The notes under the pieces are model-generated. The model was given only the letters and a program-made list of their open reading frames with translations, was not told where the DNA came from and did not search any database. A stretch of 64,000 nt of DNA. Source: Haliotis asinina. Taxonomy: Eukaryota > Mollusca > Gastropoda > Lepetellida > Haliotidae. Of this stretch, positions 13,151 to 23,396 are shown one piece after another. Location: positions 61,021,504 through 61,085,503 of the forward strand of contig NC_090280.1 in NCBI RefSeq assembly GCF_037392515.1, written 5' to 3'. Numbering within the stretch: the stretch's first letter is position 1; each line of letters opens with the position of its first letter. The position numbers and the translations under genes were made by a program.

Positions 13151-14236
13151 ATAGTACAGTGGAATTGTAGAGAGTTAAGGACCAATTTCAATGAGTTACA
13201 GCTACTAATCCAAGAATTTGCACCATCGGCCTTCTGTCTGCAGGAAACCTATTTGAAGCAGACAGATACTTTTGATTTACGTCAGTTCGTTTCATATAAT
13301 TATTTGTCACCTCCGGGTGACAGGGCCACTGGAGGGTCTTCAATCCTTGTAAAGCAGGATGTTATCCATAGTCCTGTAGCACTCATAACAAATCTCCAAG
13401 CTGTTGCAGTGAGACTAACTCTTCATGTTACCTTTACACTATGCTCTCTGTATATTCCGCCTTCTTCAGCACTCCAGCAGTCTGATCTACATGGTCTCTA
13501 TGACCAACTTCCTAAACTTTGCATCATAATGGGTGATCTCAATGGTCATAACCTAATTTGGGGTGGTACAAACACTAACACTAAAGGTAAACTACTGGAA
13601 GATTTTATAGCCAATAATGACTTGTGTATATACAATGATGATTCAAGCACCTATCTGCATCCTGCAACTGGCACCTACTCTTCTCTAGATTTGTCTCTCG
13701 CAGACTCTATTCTGCTTAATGAATTTGATTGGTCAGTCCACAATGACCTCTGTGGAAGTGACCACTTTCCAACTATATCATCAGAAAATACTCCATCTGA
13801 CTCTCCATCATATACCAGATGGAATTTTGCCAAGGCAGACTGGTCGTTATTTCAAACTTTATGTGCATCTAAATTAAGAGGCGAATGTTTCAGTCATATA
13901 ACCGATCCTATTCAATTATTTTCTGATGTTTTAAATAAAATTGCTGATGAATGTATACCAAAGTCCTCTACAACTCCACATGTATGGAAACCATGGTTTA
14001 ATACAGATTGTAGACAAGCCAGGAAAGCGAGGAAAAAAGAAGAAAATTATTTCCGTCGTCACCCAACTGTCCATAATTTAAACAAATTTAAGATACTCAA
14101 TGCGAAGGCGCGGCGTACTTTCAAACAAAATAAACGGCAATCCTGGAGGAACTATGTCTCCAAAATTAACTCACGTACGCCAATGTCTAAGGTATGGAAC
14201 ATGGTTCAAAGAATTAAAGGCAAAGGTTCATCTTAA
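13151..14236 (+). pseudogene. LINE ORF2, endonuclease part
   Basis: Apurinic-type endonuclease that nicks the target DNA. The frame is recognisable from about 13151 (IVQWNCR) although no ATG precedes the domain in that frame; the frame overlaps the end of ORF1, so reinitiation or frameshifting may start it. Motifs in order: CLQETY (Glu, about 13235), GGSSILVK, GDLNGHNLIWGG (about 13531) and SDHFPT (about 13757), the usual catalytic set. A basic linker follows (ARKARKKEENYFRRH). The frame is lost at TAA 14234-14236, but coding sense continues in the frame at 14100-14438, so a single-base indel lies near 14225. Confidence 0.88.
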
Positions 14237-16270
14237 AGATGGTGACAATTTAATTACTGACACACCTAAAATTGCAAATAAACTTGGAGAAACACTTGCC
14301 AAAAATTCATCATCGACACATTATGTTCCTGAGTTTCAGAGATACCAGAAACAACAGGAAAAGGCAAAACTTAATTTCGCTTCAAATAATGACATGACAC
14401 TGCAACTGGTGATGATAATATACATTATCAGCTACTGAAACACTTACCTGAACCATGTCTAATGGCACTTTTAGATATATTTGATCAAATATGGACGTCG
14501 AGGGAATTTCCCCCTTCATGGCGTAATGCCATTGTAGTCCCAATACCAAAACCTGGCAGGGATCAAACAGATCCGTCGAATTACAGACCGATATCTCTAA
14601 CCAGCTGTGTATGTAAAACCATGGAACGTATGGTAAATAACAGATTAACTTGGTATCTTGAAACCAATAACCTGATCACAAATATTTAGTGTGGTTTCAG
14701 GAAAAATCGCAGTACCATTGATCATTTGGTACGTTTAGAATCCTTTGTTAAAAGTGCTATAGTACGAGTATAGTGCGTAAATAAACAACACGATGTATCG
14801 ATTTTCTTTGATCTCGAGAAAGCTTATGATACGACCTGGAAGCATGGCATTTTGAAGGATTTACATGATTTTGGGTTCAGAGGCCGTTTGCCTCTTTGTA
14901 TATCAGAGTTTTTAAAAAACAGGCAATTTCAAGTACGAGTGGGTTCAACCCTGTCTGATCATTACAATCAGGATCAGGGTGTCCCTCAAGGCAGTATTTT
15001 GTCCGTCACTTTATTTAGTATTAAAATCAACAGTTTATCCAAGGTTTTAAATGATTCAATTGATGGATCACTTTTTGTGGATGATTTTAACATTTCTTGT
15101 CGTGGTAAAAATATGCATACTATTGAACGGCAACTACAGCTTTGTTTAAATAAAATAAATAAATGGTGCCTTGAAAACGGCTTTAAATTTTCTAAATCCA
15201 AAACCAATTGTATTCATTTTTGTAGAAATTATCAGCCACATAAGGATCCGGAACTATCTTTAAATGGCACTCCAATTAAAGTTGTGAAGGAGGCCAAGTT
15301 CTTGGGTTTAATTTTCGATTCTCATTTAACCTTCTTGCCACGCATTAAATCCCTTAAAGCTAAATGTCTGAAGGCACTAGATTTGTTAAAGGTTGTTTCA
15401 AATTCCAAGTGGGGTGGGGATCACGTTACCCTCCTTCACTTATACAGATCATTGGTACGATCTAAACTTGATTATGGCTCCATTGTATATGGTGGAGCCT
15501 GTAAAAGCAACCTTAAACTATTAGATTCTTTCCATCACCAAGGTCTAAGACTTTGTCTTGGATCTTTTAGAACCTCACCTGTTGCCAGTCTCTATGTTGA
15601 GGCTGATGAACCATCTCTTACAGAGCGCCGAATAAAATTGTGTTTACAATACATTACTAAATTATATTCTAATAAATCTAACCCTACCTATAACTGTGTG
15701 TTCAATCCGCTTTATGAAAATTTATACGACAAGAGGTCTTCTCTTGTTCCACCTCTAGGACACCGAATTAAACCCTTTCTTTCTTCGGCCGGCATTGGGC
15801 TGGAAAACATAGCTCCCTCCCGTCTTCTTTCTTCTCCTCCTTGGCAGTTGGTTAGGCCACAAGTTGAAGAAACTAATGAATTACAATATAAACAAGAATA
15901 TAATCAATTAAAAACTAAATATAACAATTATAAATCCTTATTTACAGATGGTTCCAAGGACGGTGGTGCAGTAGCTTGTGCTGCTATCATTGGATCGAGA
16001 ACAATATCTTCTAGAATTCCAGATAACAGCTCTATTTTTACTGCAGAAGCAAACGCCATATTAACTGCTCGTAAATATATTCAAAGACATCCTAAACATA
16101 AACAGTACATAATCTCTTCAGACTCTCTTTCTTGCCTTCAGGCTATTAAAAACCTAGCATGTAAACATCCACTTTTAATAGAACTTATTGAACTTTACAA
16201 CTATCTTGCGACTGGCCAATACGACATCGTCTTCTGTTGGTTACCCAGCCATGTTGTGAATCTCTGGTAA
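14237..16270 (+). pseudogene. LINE ORF2, reverse transcriptase and RNase H part
   Basis: Continues ORF2. A second frame change lies near 14405. Reverse transcriptase blocks follow: NAIVVPIPKPGRD and NYRPISLTS (about 14526-14610), FFDLEKAYDTTW (about 14800), QGVPQGSILS (about 14976) and the catalytic FVDD box at 15074-15085. In-frame stops sit at 14687-14689 (where a Gln codon would be expected before CGFRKN) and 14771-14773. The RNase H domain begins with FTDGSKDGG (about 15940), then AEANAI and SSDSLSCLQAI, and ends with the WLPSH block (about 16240). Another single-base indel near 16258 gives the TAA at 16268-16270. Confidence 0.9.
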
Positions 16271-16639
16271 TACATTGGCTGACCTTGCTGCTAAGGCAGC
16301 GCTAAACAAATCTGTGACACCACTTCATATTCCCTATACTGATTATAAAGCTACCATTAGATCTTACATCCGTGATCTGATGCAGAAGAAGTGGGACACC
16401 CAAGTAGGTATCAATAAATTACATGCAATAAAACCATTTGTTGGTTACACGTACTTGGATTGTCGGTCCAGATTTGAAGAGGTCATTATACGACGATGTC
16501 GTGTTGGCCACACTAGGTATACGCATGATTATCTTTTGATAGGTGAGGATCCTCCGTTCTGCATCCCTTGTGATGAAATAATCACGGTCAAGCATGTCTT
16601 GCTTGACTGTGTTGAATATTCCATCACAAGGGACAATTA
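16271..16639 (+). pseudogene. LINE ORF2, end of RNase H and C-terminal zinc-like region
   Basis: After the indel near 16258 the frame reads SGNTLADLAAKAAL, which completes the RNase H domain and includes its last Asp. It continues through RRCRVGHTRYTHDYLL and a Cys/His cluster, CIPCDEIITVKHVLLDC, typical of the C-terminus of this LINE group. The frame is interrupted at the Tyr codon at 16638 by Tc1-B. Confidence 0.85.
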
Positions 16640-16667
16640 TACTGAACATCATTGAAAACGCACCACC
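16640..16667. repeat. Tc1-B left terminal inverted repeat
   Basis: 28 bp, exact reverse complement of 18128-18155; starts TACTGAACATCATTG and ends GCACCACC. Preceded by the TA target copy at 16638-16639. Confidence 0.93.
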
Positions 16668-16880
16668 TGTAAATTTTGAAATAAGGCAATAGAATCTTTT
16701 GGAAATGGAAAATTAATGGTGGGAATTTTGATAATAACACACTAGATCGTAAATAACGCTCTACAGTAAAAAACGGATCGTTCGAACACATCATCGAACA
16801 CATCACATGAAAACAACAAAATTCATGCACATCACACACGAAGGGCACAAATTGCATGCAGAAAGCATGCTGTTCAGGGG

Positions 16881-16887
16881 TATAAAT
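16881..16887 (+). promoter_or_regulatory. Candidate TATA box of the Tc1-B transposase
   Basis: TATAAAT, 62 bp upstream of the transposase ATG at 16949, inside the transposon 5' region. The distance suits a short untranslated leader. Confidence 0.45.
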
Positions 16888-16948
16888 GACCTTCGGCACA
16901 AAACCGTTCTCATTTTCGCAGTACTTTCGTAAGTAAAGTTTTTTCGCC

Positions 16949-17962
16949 ATGCCAAGATTGTCACCAGAGGAACGAGAACAGGCCTTGGGTATGTTGCAGG
17001 TCGGCGCTTCAAGCAGAAACATTGCACGACGATTTGGGTGTCATCATTCGACCATTCTGAGGCTTGCTAACAGATACCAACAAACAGGAACCAGCAGGGA
17101 CCGGCAACGCCCAGGTCAGGCACGTGTTACCACCCCTCGTCAAGATCGAGACATTGTACGGCGCCATATTCGGGATCGAACCTTGCCCGCTGCCGGAACC
17201 GCCAACGCTGTCCAGGGTCGACGTGGTTTGATCAGCGCTTCCACCGTCCGACGCCGTCTCCGTGCGGCAGGGTTACGTTGTCGACGCCCTTACGTTGGAC
17301 CCATCCTGACTGACAGGCATCGCCGTGAACGCCGACAATGGGCTGAACAGCATCGTGTGTGGTTGTTACGACGTTGGCATGGTGTGGTGTTCTCCGACGA
17401 GTCGCGTTTTCACTTGCGAAATGCTGACGGGCGTCTACAGGTATGGCGTCGACGGGGTGAACGTTATCATCAGGATTGTGTTGTGCAAACCGATCGGTGG
17501 GGTGGAGGCAGCATTATGGTGTGGGGACGGATAAGTTATCACCACAGAACCGCTCTAATTGTTTGTCGTGGCAGAGTGAATGCCGTTTACTACCGTGACA
17601 ACATTCTTCAGAACAACGTCGTTCCCTTCTTTCACCAGCATCAAGATCTGCACACATTTCAACATGACAATGCACGAGCCCACACTGCACGTGTTTCGAT
17701 ACAGTATCTGGCTAACAACAACATTCCTCTACTTCAATGGCCTGCATTGTCACCAGATTTGTCACCCATCGAACACTTGTGGGATTACATCGGCCAACGC
17801 CTCGCACGTCGTCCGCAGATCAACAACCTTGGGGAACTCGACAATGCCTTGCAGCAAGAGTGGAATGCAGTGCCTCGGGACTTTATTCAGAGACTTATCC
17901 GTTCAATGAGGAGACGTTGCACAGCTTGTGTTGCTGCTAACGGGGGTCATACACGCTACTGA
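16949..17962 (+). CDS. Tc1-type DD34E transposase, intact
   Basis: A 337-codon uninterrupted ORF, the normal length for a Tc1 transposase, which cuts and rejoins the element at TA sites. Residues 1-60 form the first helix-turn-helix (SSRNIARRFGCHHSTILRL), followed by a GRPR-like linker (RQRPGQARVT, about 52-61). A second helix-turn-helix region covers about 62-125 (LISASTVRRRLRAAGLRC). The DDE core has Asp150 in VVFSDESRF, the GGGSIMVWG block at 185-193, Asp240 in QHDNARAH and Glu275 in SPIEHLWD. Asp240 to Glu275 has 34 residues between, hence DD34E. The C-terminus CTACVAANGGHTRY is typical. The start is the first ATG, 62 bp after a TATA-like box. All catalytic residues are present, so activity is plausible. 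Confidence 0.95.
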   Translation: MPRLSPEEREQALGMLQVGASSRNIARRFGCHHSTILRLANRYQQTGTSRDRQRPGQARVTTPRQDRDIVRRHIRDRTLPAAGTANAVQGRRGLISASTVRRRLRAAGLRCRRPYVGPILTDRHRRERRQWAEQHRVWLLRRWHGVVFSDESRFHLRNADGRLQVWRRRGERYHQDCVVQTDRWGGGSIMVWGRISYHHRTALIVCRGRVNAVYYRDNILQNNVVPFFHQHQDLHTFQHDNARAHTARVSIQYLANNNIPLLQWPALSPDLSPIEHLWDYIGQRLARRPQINNLGELDNALQQEWNAVPRDFIQRLIRSMRRRCTACVAANGGHTRY

Positions 17963-18127
17963 CTTTCCATTTTGACCCCATCTTTATTTCATTGTCAGCT
18001 GCATTAAATCTTCACTGTTTTGCTTGATTGTCTTTTGCTTCTTTTCTTTATCAAACATTGGTCTACACAAATATGTAAAATTTACATAGATTGCTCACTT
18101 CTGCTCTTAGAAATCCACAATTTTAGG

Positions 18128-18155
18128 GGTGGTGCGTTTTCAATGATGTTCAGTA
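18128..18155. repeat. Tc1-B right terminal inverted repeat
   Basis: 28 bp, exact reverse complement of 16640-16667; starts GGTGGTGCG and ends GATGTTCAGTA. Followed by the TA target copy at 18156-18157. Confidence 0.93.
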
Positions 18156-18254
18156 TATTTTAAATCAAGAACTATGAAGGACCTTTTTAGTAACGTACGT
18201 TCTCATTTAATTATTTTATTTTTAAAAGAATTGAATTTATTGACTGACATGTAA
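18156..18254 (+). pseudogene. LINE ORF2, last about 30 codons, downstream of the Tc1-B insertion
   Basis: Joining 16639 to 18158 (one TA copy kept) gives an uninterrupted frame: RDNY, then FKSRTMKDLFSNVRSHL, ending KELNLLTDM with TAA at 18252-18254. This is the normal ORF2 terminus and proves that Tc1-B inserted into the LINE coding region. Confidence 0.85.
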
Positions 18255-18924
18255 ATAAATAAGTATTTTATGATTGGAAGTTGAATTAGCAGCTCAGATT
18301 GTTAGTGGGTGTATCCTCGAAGGGGGTTGAAGTACCGTAAAATTATTGTCCTCCTGAGAGGATACGTAAGTCCCAAAACATTTGAAGTCAAATTTAGTCT
18401 TCCATCTTTTTAGCCGTAGTATTTCTGTCATTTTAATTTGTGGCTAATCTTGCATACAATCACCGGCAGCTGAGGGGATGGTGTAAATCCAGCTAGGGAC
18501 CATACAGGTAGCAGAGGCACTGTAAGTCCCCATGGCCTCTAGTATGGTGACCTAACTTCAGTTGTTGGTGATCTATAGCCTGTTTTTACATTGTACTGTC
18601 CGAATAGTGATATTGGTTTTAACTTTTCTTATTTTCCTATTGTTTTAATTCTTATTGTGGTACTCCAGTTGTTTTACTGTCCTTCGTTCACAGGTTTTTA
18701 TCATATGCATAAATTGGTTTTAACTTTTCTTATTTTCCTATTGTTTTAATTCTTATTGTGGTACTCCAGTTGTTTTACTGTCCTTCGTTCACAGGTTTTT
18801 ATCATATGCATAAATTTCTATTTTCCAAGAATGTTCTCGTCACGATATGGCTGAAATATTGCCGATGTGACGTTAAATGTTAACTCACTCACTCACTCAC
18901 CCACTCACTCACTCACTCACTCAC
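18255..18924 (+). other. LINE 3' UTR and ACTC-repeat tail
   Basis: The 3' UTR contains a perfect 101-bp tandem duplication (18613-18713 and 18714-18814). It ends with GATATGGCTGAAATATTGCC, a short TTAAATGTTA segment and about ten ACTC units (18883-18924, one ACCC variant). The last 80 bases resemble the tail of the SINE families in this window. Confidence 0.85.
18613..18814 (+). repeat. Perfect 101-bp tandem duplication in the LINE 3' UTR
   Basis: Two back-to-back copies, each from TTGGTTTTAACTTTTCTTA to ATATGCATAAA. No difference is visible between them, so the duplication is recent or is maintained in the family. Confidence 0.95.
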
Positions 18925-19134
18925 GACCTGTCGCCAGTAGAGCATTTGTGGGATGTTTTGGGTAGGAGTGTTCGTGCACGGCGCCCAGGACTAGCAAATC
19001 TCCAGGAACTTGGTATGGCTCTTCAGTATGAGTGGCAGCAGATTACAAGAGCTACGATTTGTCGTATCATCTCCAGTATGCCCGCTAGGTGTCGTGCTTG
19101 TGTTGCTGCACACGGTGGTCACACTCGATGTTGA
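18925..19134 (+). pseudogene. Tc1-A transposase, 3' part
   Basis: Continues the Tc1-A transposase after the LINE tail. It opens with the repeated target site GACCTGT, then gives SPVEHLWDVLGRSVRAR with the third catalytic residue (Glu), and runs in frame to a TGA at 19132-19134 through the typical C-terminus (RCRACVAAHGGHTRC). Joining position 11263 to 18932 keeps the frame and gives the expected family block SPDLSPVEHLWD. An in-frame open stretch beginning in the ACTC tail is artefactual. Confidence 0.88.
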
Positions 19135-19226
19135 CTTATATCTCACATAAGTACTACATTTCCTGAAATAAAACCTGATGATTGCTACGATTATTGAGGG
19201 TTCTCTTATTTCTTGTTCTGCGTATA

Positions 19227-21849
19227 GATCAAAGTGTATCACACATGAACTAAAGTGCGTGTTTTGACGATAAATAGACTTTCTTCGATATGACCCCGAG
19301 GACATATTCCTGATTGCAACGTTCGTAGACATCTAGTAATCCTTGCCAATGTTAAGAAAGCACTTGAGTCTTTTCGAATTTGCTTGCGTATATGTCCTTT
19401 CTCCAAAACGAAAGCAATGTTTTCATCACCGAAGTTTTGAGTCACAGCAGTAACAAGAAAGCATCTAACATATATGTCAGACAGAAGAGGCATTAATGTC
19501 ATTCGACTTGCATGTTATCTCACCATATCAAACGAAAGACAAACGGAAAAATATATAAATGACTTTGGGGTTTTAGAAATACGGATGTATAGTAGAACAA
19601 AATCATCTCTATGGCAAACAATACAATGGAAAAATAAATACCTACTGATCACTCTTGCATCATGTACCTGATTTGCCAATTTGCGAAAAAACACGTACGC
19701 ATTAGAAATGTATTGTAAGCGCATGAATATGTGGATTTGGAGAGAGCTGACAGTTGTAACCTTCATCAGAGAAAATCCTGACCCAAGTTTCCCTCAGTGA
19801 ACATGGGAACGTGCCGACCTATTGTTGCAGTGGTGTCTCATGAACCATCATATTACAGAGCTGTGGATGCATTTTGACAATATGAGTCACTATGCAAATG
19901 TCAAATCAGGACAACAGTTGTAAAATGTTGCAATGTAAATGTTCCTCTTCTAATTACAAATTTCGTTAACTAAAAGTCAGTAAGTGATCTTCTGCAAATG
20001 AGTCCATTGGTGTGCATATAGAAAATAGAATTTAAACCCTTGCAAAAATGTCATATGTGAGAACAAAATATGAAGTTTCAGCTAAATTACAATGCTAATG
20101 ACGGTATCGACAGTTCTCTGTGTGACAGTTTGATGTTAACAATGCCTTTGAGCGATTGATCTTTCAAAAGTTCATATCGAATTTGCTATATAATAAAGGC
20201 ATATATGGCCCAACATGTATATTGTCACATGCCTCTGAGTACATCGTACCTTAATGACTGGAGTTTTCGTGAAAATGAAATTTCTGTTCCGAAAATCACA
20301 TATTTTTCAACTTTTCCTCAATCTTTAAAATGTCTCTACTATAACACAAACGGTAATCTCATATAGGCTTTCCAGACATGTCACATTTAGGCAACTGATA
20401 TTAATATATCTGTGGGTGATCCACTCGCACAATCGCCTGGGGTGACATTACATCTAAACATCAAATTCGACATTCGTAAGAAATATCTGCGAAACCCTCT
20501 AGATTTTAATATTCGAGTAGAAATCATGAGCATATTCTTTTAATCTTTATAGAATAGAAATGACACCGGGTGTTCACGAACAACGGCAACTGCTACCAGT
20601 GGACTTAAGGTGATACGTGACTGAATGTTCAATTGCACCATGATAAGACAACAAGTTGTACAGAGGCAATTAGTCATGCTGAACTTAAATATTTAGACCA
20701 AAAGCCTATTTACTTTGTTCATACTCAAAGTGCCAAATGGGACCTCTTCTGGGGAAAATAAGCATTCCATTTTCTGGATTAATTCACGGAGACTCACACA
20801 CTGATCGATGTGATAGTCGTTCCCTCTATCGATAACAACATAACAAACTCATATTAGTGATTTTACAACACTGTACATCTTCATTTTCTGCGATCCTTGA
20901 CTTTGTTTTAGATACACGGGCCGTGACGTTGCATATGAAGTTTTACAGTCACCCTTAACAGACTTAAATGACCGTGAAATGAATGAAAGATGGTATCCTG
21001 TGCCCTATGCCTTCCGTAAATGCTGCAGTTGTCAGCTTGTATTATCCGCAATGGCATTAATCCCAGGATATTGCTGGCAAGGGTAATCATTACCAAAATG
21101 ACCACCATTTAATTTCACCATATAACAACATTACAGAACACATGGCAATGAAATCCTAGCAAGGAAAATCATGAGACCAGAACATATTACGTTACGGAGT
21201 TTTATTTGCATCATAAATATGCATGTTATCTAGTTCCGAGTGATGAAAAGGAACAGAAATATGGTTTTATCGTTTAATAAGTATGAACAGTCCACATATT
21301 GAAAAAAAAACTTCGCTGGGGGACAAAAAGAACAGTGAGATACAAGATCATCTGCATTTTCAAAGAGCCATTACAGACCGAATATTTGTTTAACCTAATC
21401 ATCCTTTGCAATATGGATTTCTTTCCAAGGACAATTTCTATTTCATTCACATGAGATTTTTCCACTTGATTGTCGAAAACTACGCAAACATCGTGAACTA
21501 CGCATCACCACCATCACAAATCAAGAGCATGGAACCATCATACTTTGCCCCACAATTCTAACAACAGAGATACAACGTTTCCTTTGCTTACGTGCTCAGT
21601 ACTAAATTTGATCTTTTTGTTCATCGCAACATTAACTTAATATAAAGTAACTGCCAGATTATTCTGTTTATACTCCCCATGTTCTATAAACAATTACTCG
21701 AAACCGTGACAGGAATGCTATGGCTATTCATATAGACACATCGTTTTGACGGAGTCAATTTATCATTGGAACAAGCACTCCAAATAGGACCGGCATTGTC
21801 GAGACTGATCTTGATGAAATGATTTTGTAAGTGCAGCAATCAGTACCAA
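19227..21849. other. No supported gene
   Basis: Short ORFs only, none protein-like in composition and none with splice-supported partners. No repeat of the families in this window was recognised here. Confidence 0.55.
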
Positions 21850-21949
21850 ACCTGATTGTGTCTGTCTGAAGCGTTTCGAGTCCATTGCGGACATTCGAGG
21901 ACAATATGACAAGTAGAATTCAATTTGAGGCGGGTACGATGGAGTAGAA

Positions 21950-22080
21950 ATGGGGTTATCACGTTAGTTCATCACTCCAAAGACCTAGGTTTGATTCCCC
22001 ATATGGGTACAATCAAATGTGAAGCCGTATTGCTTTAATATTGGTAAGAACGGCGTAAACCTAAATTCACTCATTCAGTG
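21950..22080 (+). repeat. tRNA-derived SINE copy (in X1)
   Basis: A tRNA-like head with a B-box-like GGTTTGATTCCCC near 21988, followed by ATATGGGTACAATC, an ATATTGGTAAGAACGGCGTAA segment and the tail CTAAATTCACTCATTC. The A-box half is degenerate. Not a tRNA gene: no cloverleaf can be completed. Confidence 0.6.
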
Positions 22081-22364
22081 GGGGTGGCACACCTACATGC
22101 ATTCAGAACTAGCAATATGATGCTGTCACTGGCCTTCAAGTCACCTACATCCCAGTCATAAACTCACCCTTCACCTTTACACACCTTTCTCAGGGGGCAA
22201 TGTATCTTTTCCATGTGGCCATTGGTAGCATTGGGTGTTAGGTTTAGTTATGCAATGCACAGACCTTACGATTATCTATTTTTCCAAATATACCTGACCA
22301 GTTCGCATTTTGTCGACTTGACCAAATAACAGTAGATTTAACCATTTTCCGTGAGACATATCAG

Positions 22365-22600
22365 CGGGGCCACATAGATGATACTGGGTTATGTAACCCG
22401 AGTTAGAATTGTTCTTCCCCAATCCACGCTTGTCGTAAGAGTCGACTAACATGATCAGGTTATCAGGCTCAATGTTGACACATATAATCATATTCCAAGT
22501 ATATGCATCTACGCTGACGGTGTCAGTCACTACACGATCTGATCCAGTCTTGATTTTACATTCCGCTGTCATATAGTGACCATTAAGCACAACAAAACAA
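22365..22600 (+). repeat. Abalone-type SINE remnant (in X1), very degenerate
   Basis: Recognisable through AGAATTGTTCTTCC, CACGCTTGTCGTAAGAG, GATCAGGTTATCAGGCTC and GTTGACACAT in the same order as in the intact copy at 63167. The tail half is hardly recognisable. Confidence 0.45.
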
Positions 22601-22769
22601 ACAAATACAAAACCCTAACACTACCGCTCAGCCAGCAAAGATCCACAATACCTCCTTCTCCTCATGTTACATTTAATACTTTACTTTGCTGTTTATCACC
22701 CAATCGAATGATAGTCTGATTTAATTCCAAAATCAATGATCCTTAAAAAGATCTCAGAGAACAATGGAG

Positions 22770-23396
22770 ATTTGTTCATCTCTCAACCAGCACCATCCGA
22801 AAGTCCGCTGGACTCCGTGCACGTTGTCTAACCAGATGTCCCATACACACTGACAGACACAAGGGTCAACGTTTAGCGTGGTGTAATCAACGGCAAAACC
22901 ACAATCTGAGGACATGGCGCAGGGTCCATTGGTCCGATGAAAGCCGTTTTCTTCTTCCTGTTTCTGATAGCCGTTGGCGTATCAACAGCGGATGATCCAT
23001 GCAGCTGAACCCTTTGTCGGTGGCTCTGTAATGATGTCGGGGTGTATCTCCTATTCTGTTAACTGAATCTTATCACCATTCAAGGGACACTTTTTGATAA
23101 CCATTTTGATAACCACCCCCTCGCCAGTCGGCCAGCATTTATGGACGATAATGCTAGGTCCCATCGTTCCAGAGCTGTTATCTCATCTAATTGAGCATTT
23201 ATGGGACCATCTGGGGCGACAGGTTCACGTAAGGGATCCACCTGTTCAAAATCTACAGGAATTAGCCCAGGTTCTTTGTGAGGAATAGCAGAGGATTCCG
23301 ATGATGCACATTCGGCATTTGATTTCCAGCATAATGAGGGAGGTTGCAGCAGTTAGCCGTGCGAGGGGAGGATACACCAAATACTGATGTCATCGG
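22770..23396 (+). pseudogene. Tc1-C: dead Tc1-type transposase
   Basis: A third Tc1-type transposase, distinct from Tc1-A and Tc1-B. Visible blocks, in several frames: RTWRRVHWSDESRFLLPVSD with the first catalytic Asp (about 22905-22970), a TDNARSHRSRAV-like block with the second Asp (about 23140), an IEHLWDHLGRQVHVRDPP block with the catalytic Glu (about 23190), and a C-terminus with EVAAVSRARGGYTKY at about 23335-23385 followed by a stop. It lies between X1 and Y1 and is absent between X2 and Y2. Inverted repeats were not found. Confidence 0.8.

Larger units (their letters stand above)
16640..18155 (+). mobile_element. Tc1-B: apparently intact Tc1-type transposon inside the LINE
   Basis: A 1516-bp element with perfect 28-bp terminal inverted repeats (16640-16667 and 18128-18155, outer end TACTGAACATC) and flanking TA dinucleotides at 16638-16639 and 18156-18157. 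The similarity of the ends continues imperfectly for another 15 bp or so. TA target duplication is the rule for Tc1/mariner elements, and excising the element with one TA restores LINE ORF2 in frame. It carries one complete transposase gene in the same orientation as the LINE. Confidence 0.93.
11264..18924 (+). mobile_element. Full-length but decayed LINE, I/Nimb-like, carrying a Tc1 insertion
   Basis: A non-LTR retrotransposon with a 5' UTR (11264-11828), ORF1 (11829-13136), ORF2 (about 13151-18254) and a 3' UTR ending in an ACTC-repeat tail. The seven bases GACCTGT at 11257-11263 and 18925-18931 are the target-site duplication. Without Tc1-B the element is about 6.1 kb. The combination of an RRM/CCHC-type ORF1, an apurinic-type endonuclease, a reverse transcriptase and an RNase H domain places it in the I superclade; Nimb is the likely clade because such elements are common in molluscs, but this was not tested. 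ORF2 has two stops and at least three frameshifts besides the insertion, so this copy cannot move by itself. Confidence 0.9.
10234..19226 (+). mobile_element. Tc1-A: decayed Tc1-type transposon split by a LINE insertion
   Basis: Transposase remnants lie at about 10490-11256 and 18925-19134 in the same orientation, interrupted by the LINE at 11264-18924. Imperfect inverted repeats flank the pair: about 10234-10264 (beginning TATACGTGGCCCC) and about 19196-19226 (ending TCTGCGTATA) match on opposite strands over the outer TATACG and the inner GGAACCCCT or GAACCCT with mismatches between. Without the insert the element is about 1.3 kb, the usual size for a Tc1-like transposon. Nonsense and frameshift changes in the transposase make it inactive. 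The outer boundaries are less certain than the transposase assignment. Confidence 0.75.
21850..22760. repeat. Duplicated block X1
   Basis: Matches block X2 (24955-25735) in the same orientation and order: a CATTGCGGACATTCGAGGACA-like start, a tRNA-derived SINE, a CACCTTTACAC..CTTTCTCAG segment, an abalone-type SINE remnant, and an end with CAAAATCAATGATCCTT. Divergence is substantial, with many small indels. Confidence 0.7.

Noticed and set aside
16640..16643. A 4-bp TATA target duplication for Tc1-B instead of TA
   Set aside because: TATA is present at both ends, but only removal with a 2-bp TA duplication restores the LINE reading frame. The outer TA belongs to the inverted repeat.
16624..17027. 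Minus-strand ORFs across the Tc1-B left end
   Set aside because: No motif; opposite to the transposase 5' region.
17325..17940. Plus-strand ORFs of 67-109 codons overlapping the Tc1-B transposase
   Set aside because: Alternative frames of the intact transposase without motifs of their own.
18877..19134. An 85-codon ORF starting in the ACTC repeat
   Set aside because: It fuses the LINE tail to the 3' part of the Tc1-A transposase. The start is artefactual and no fusion protein is expected.
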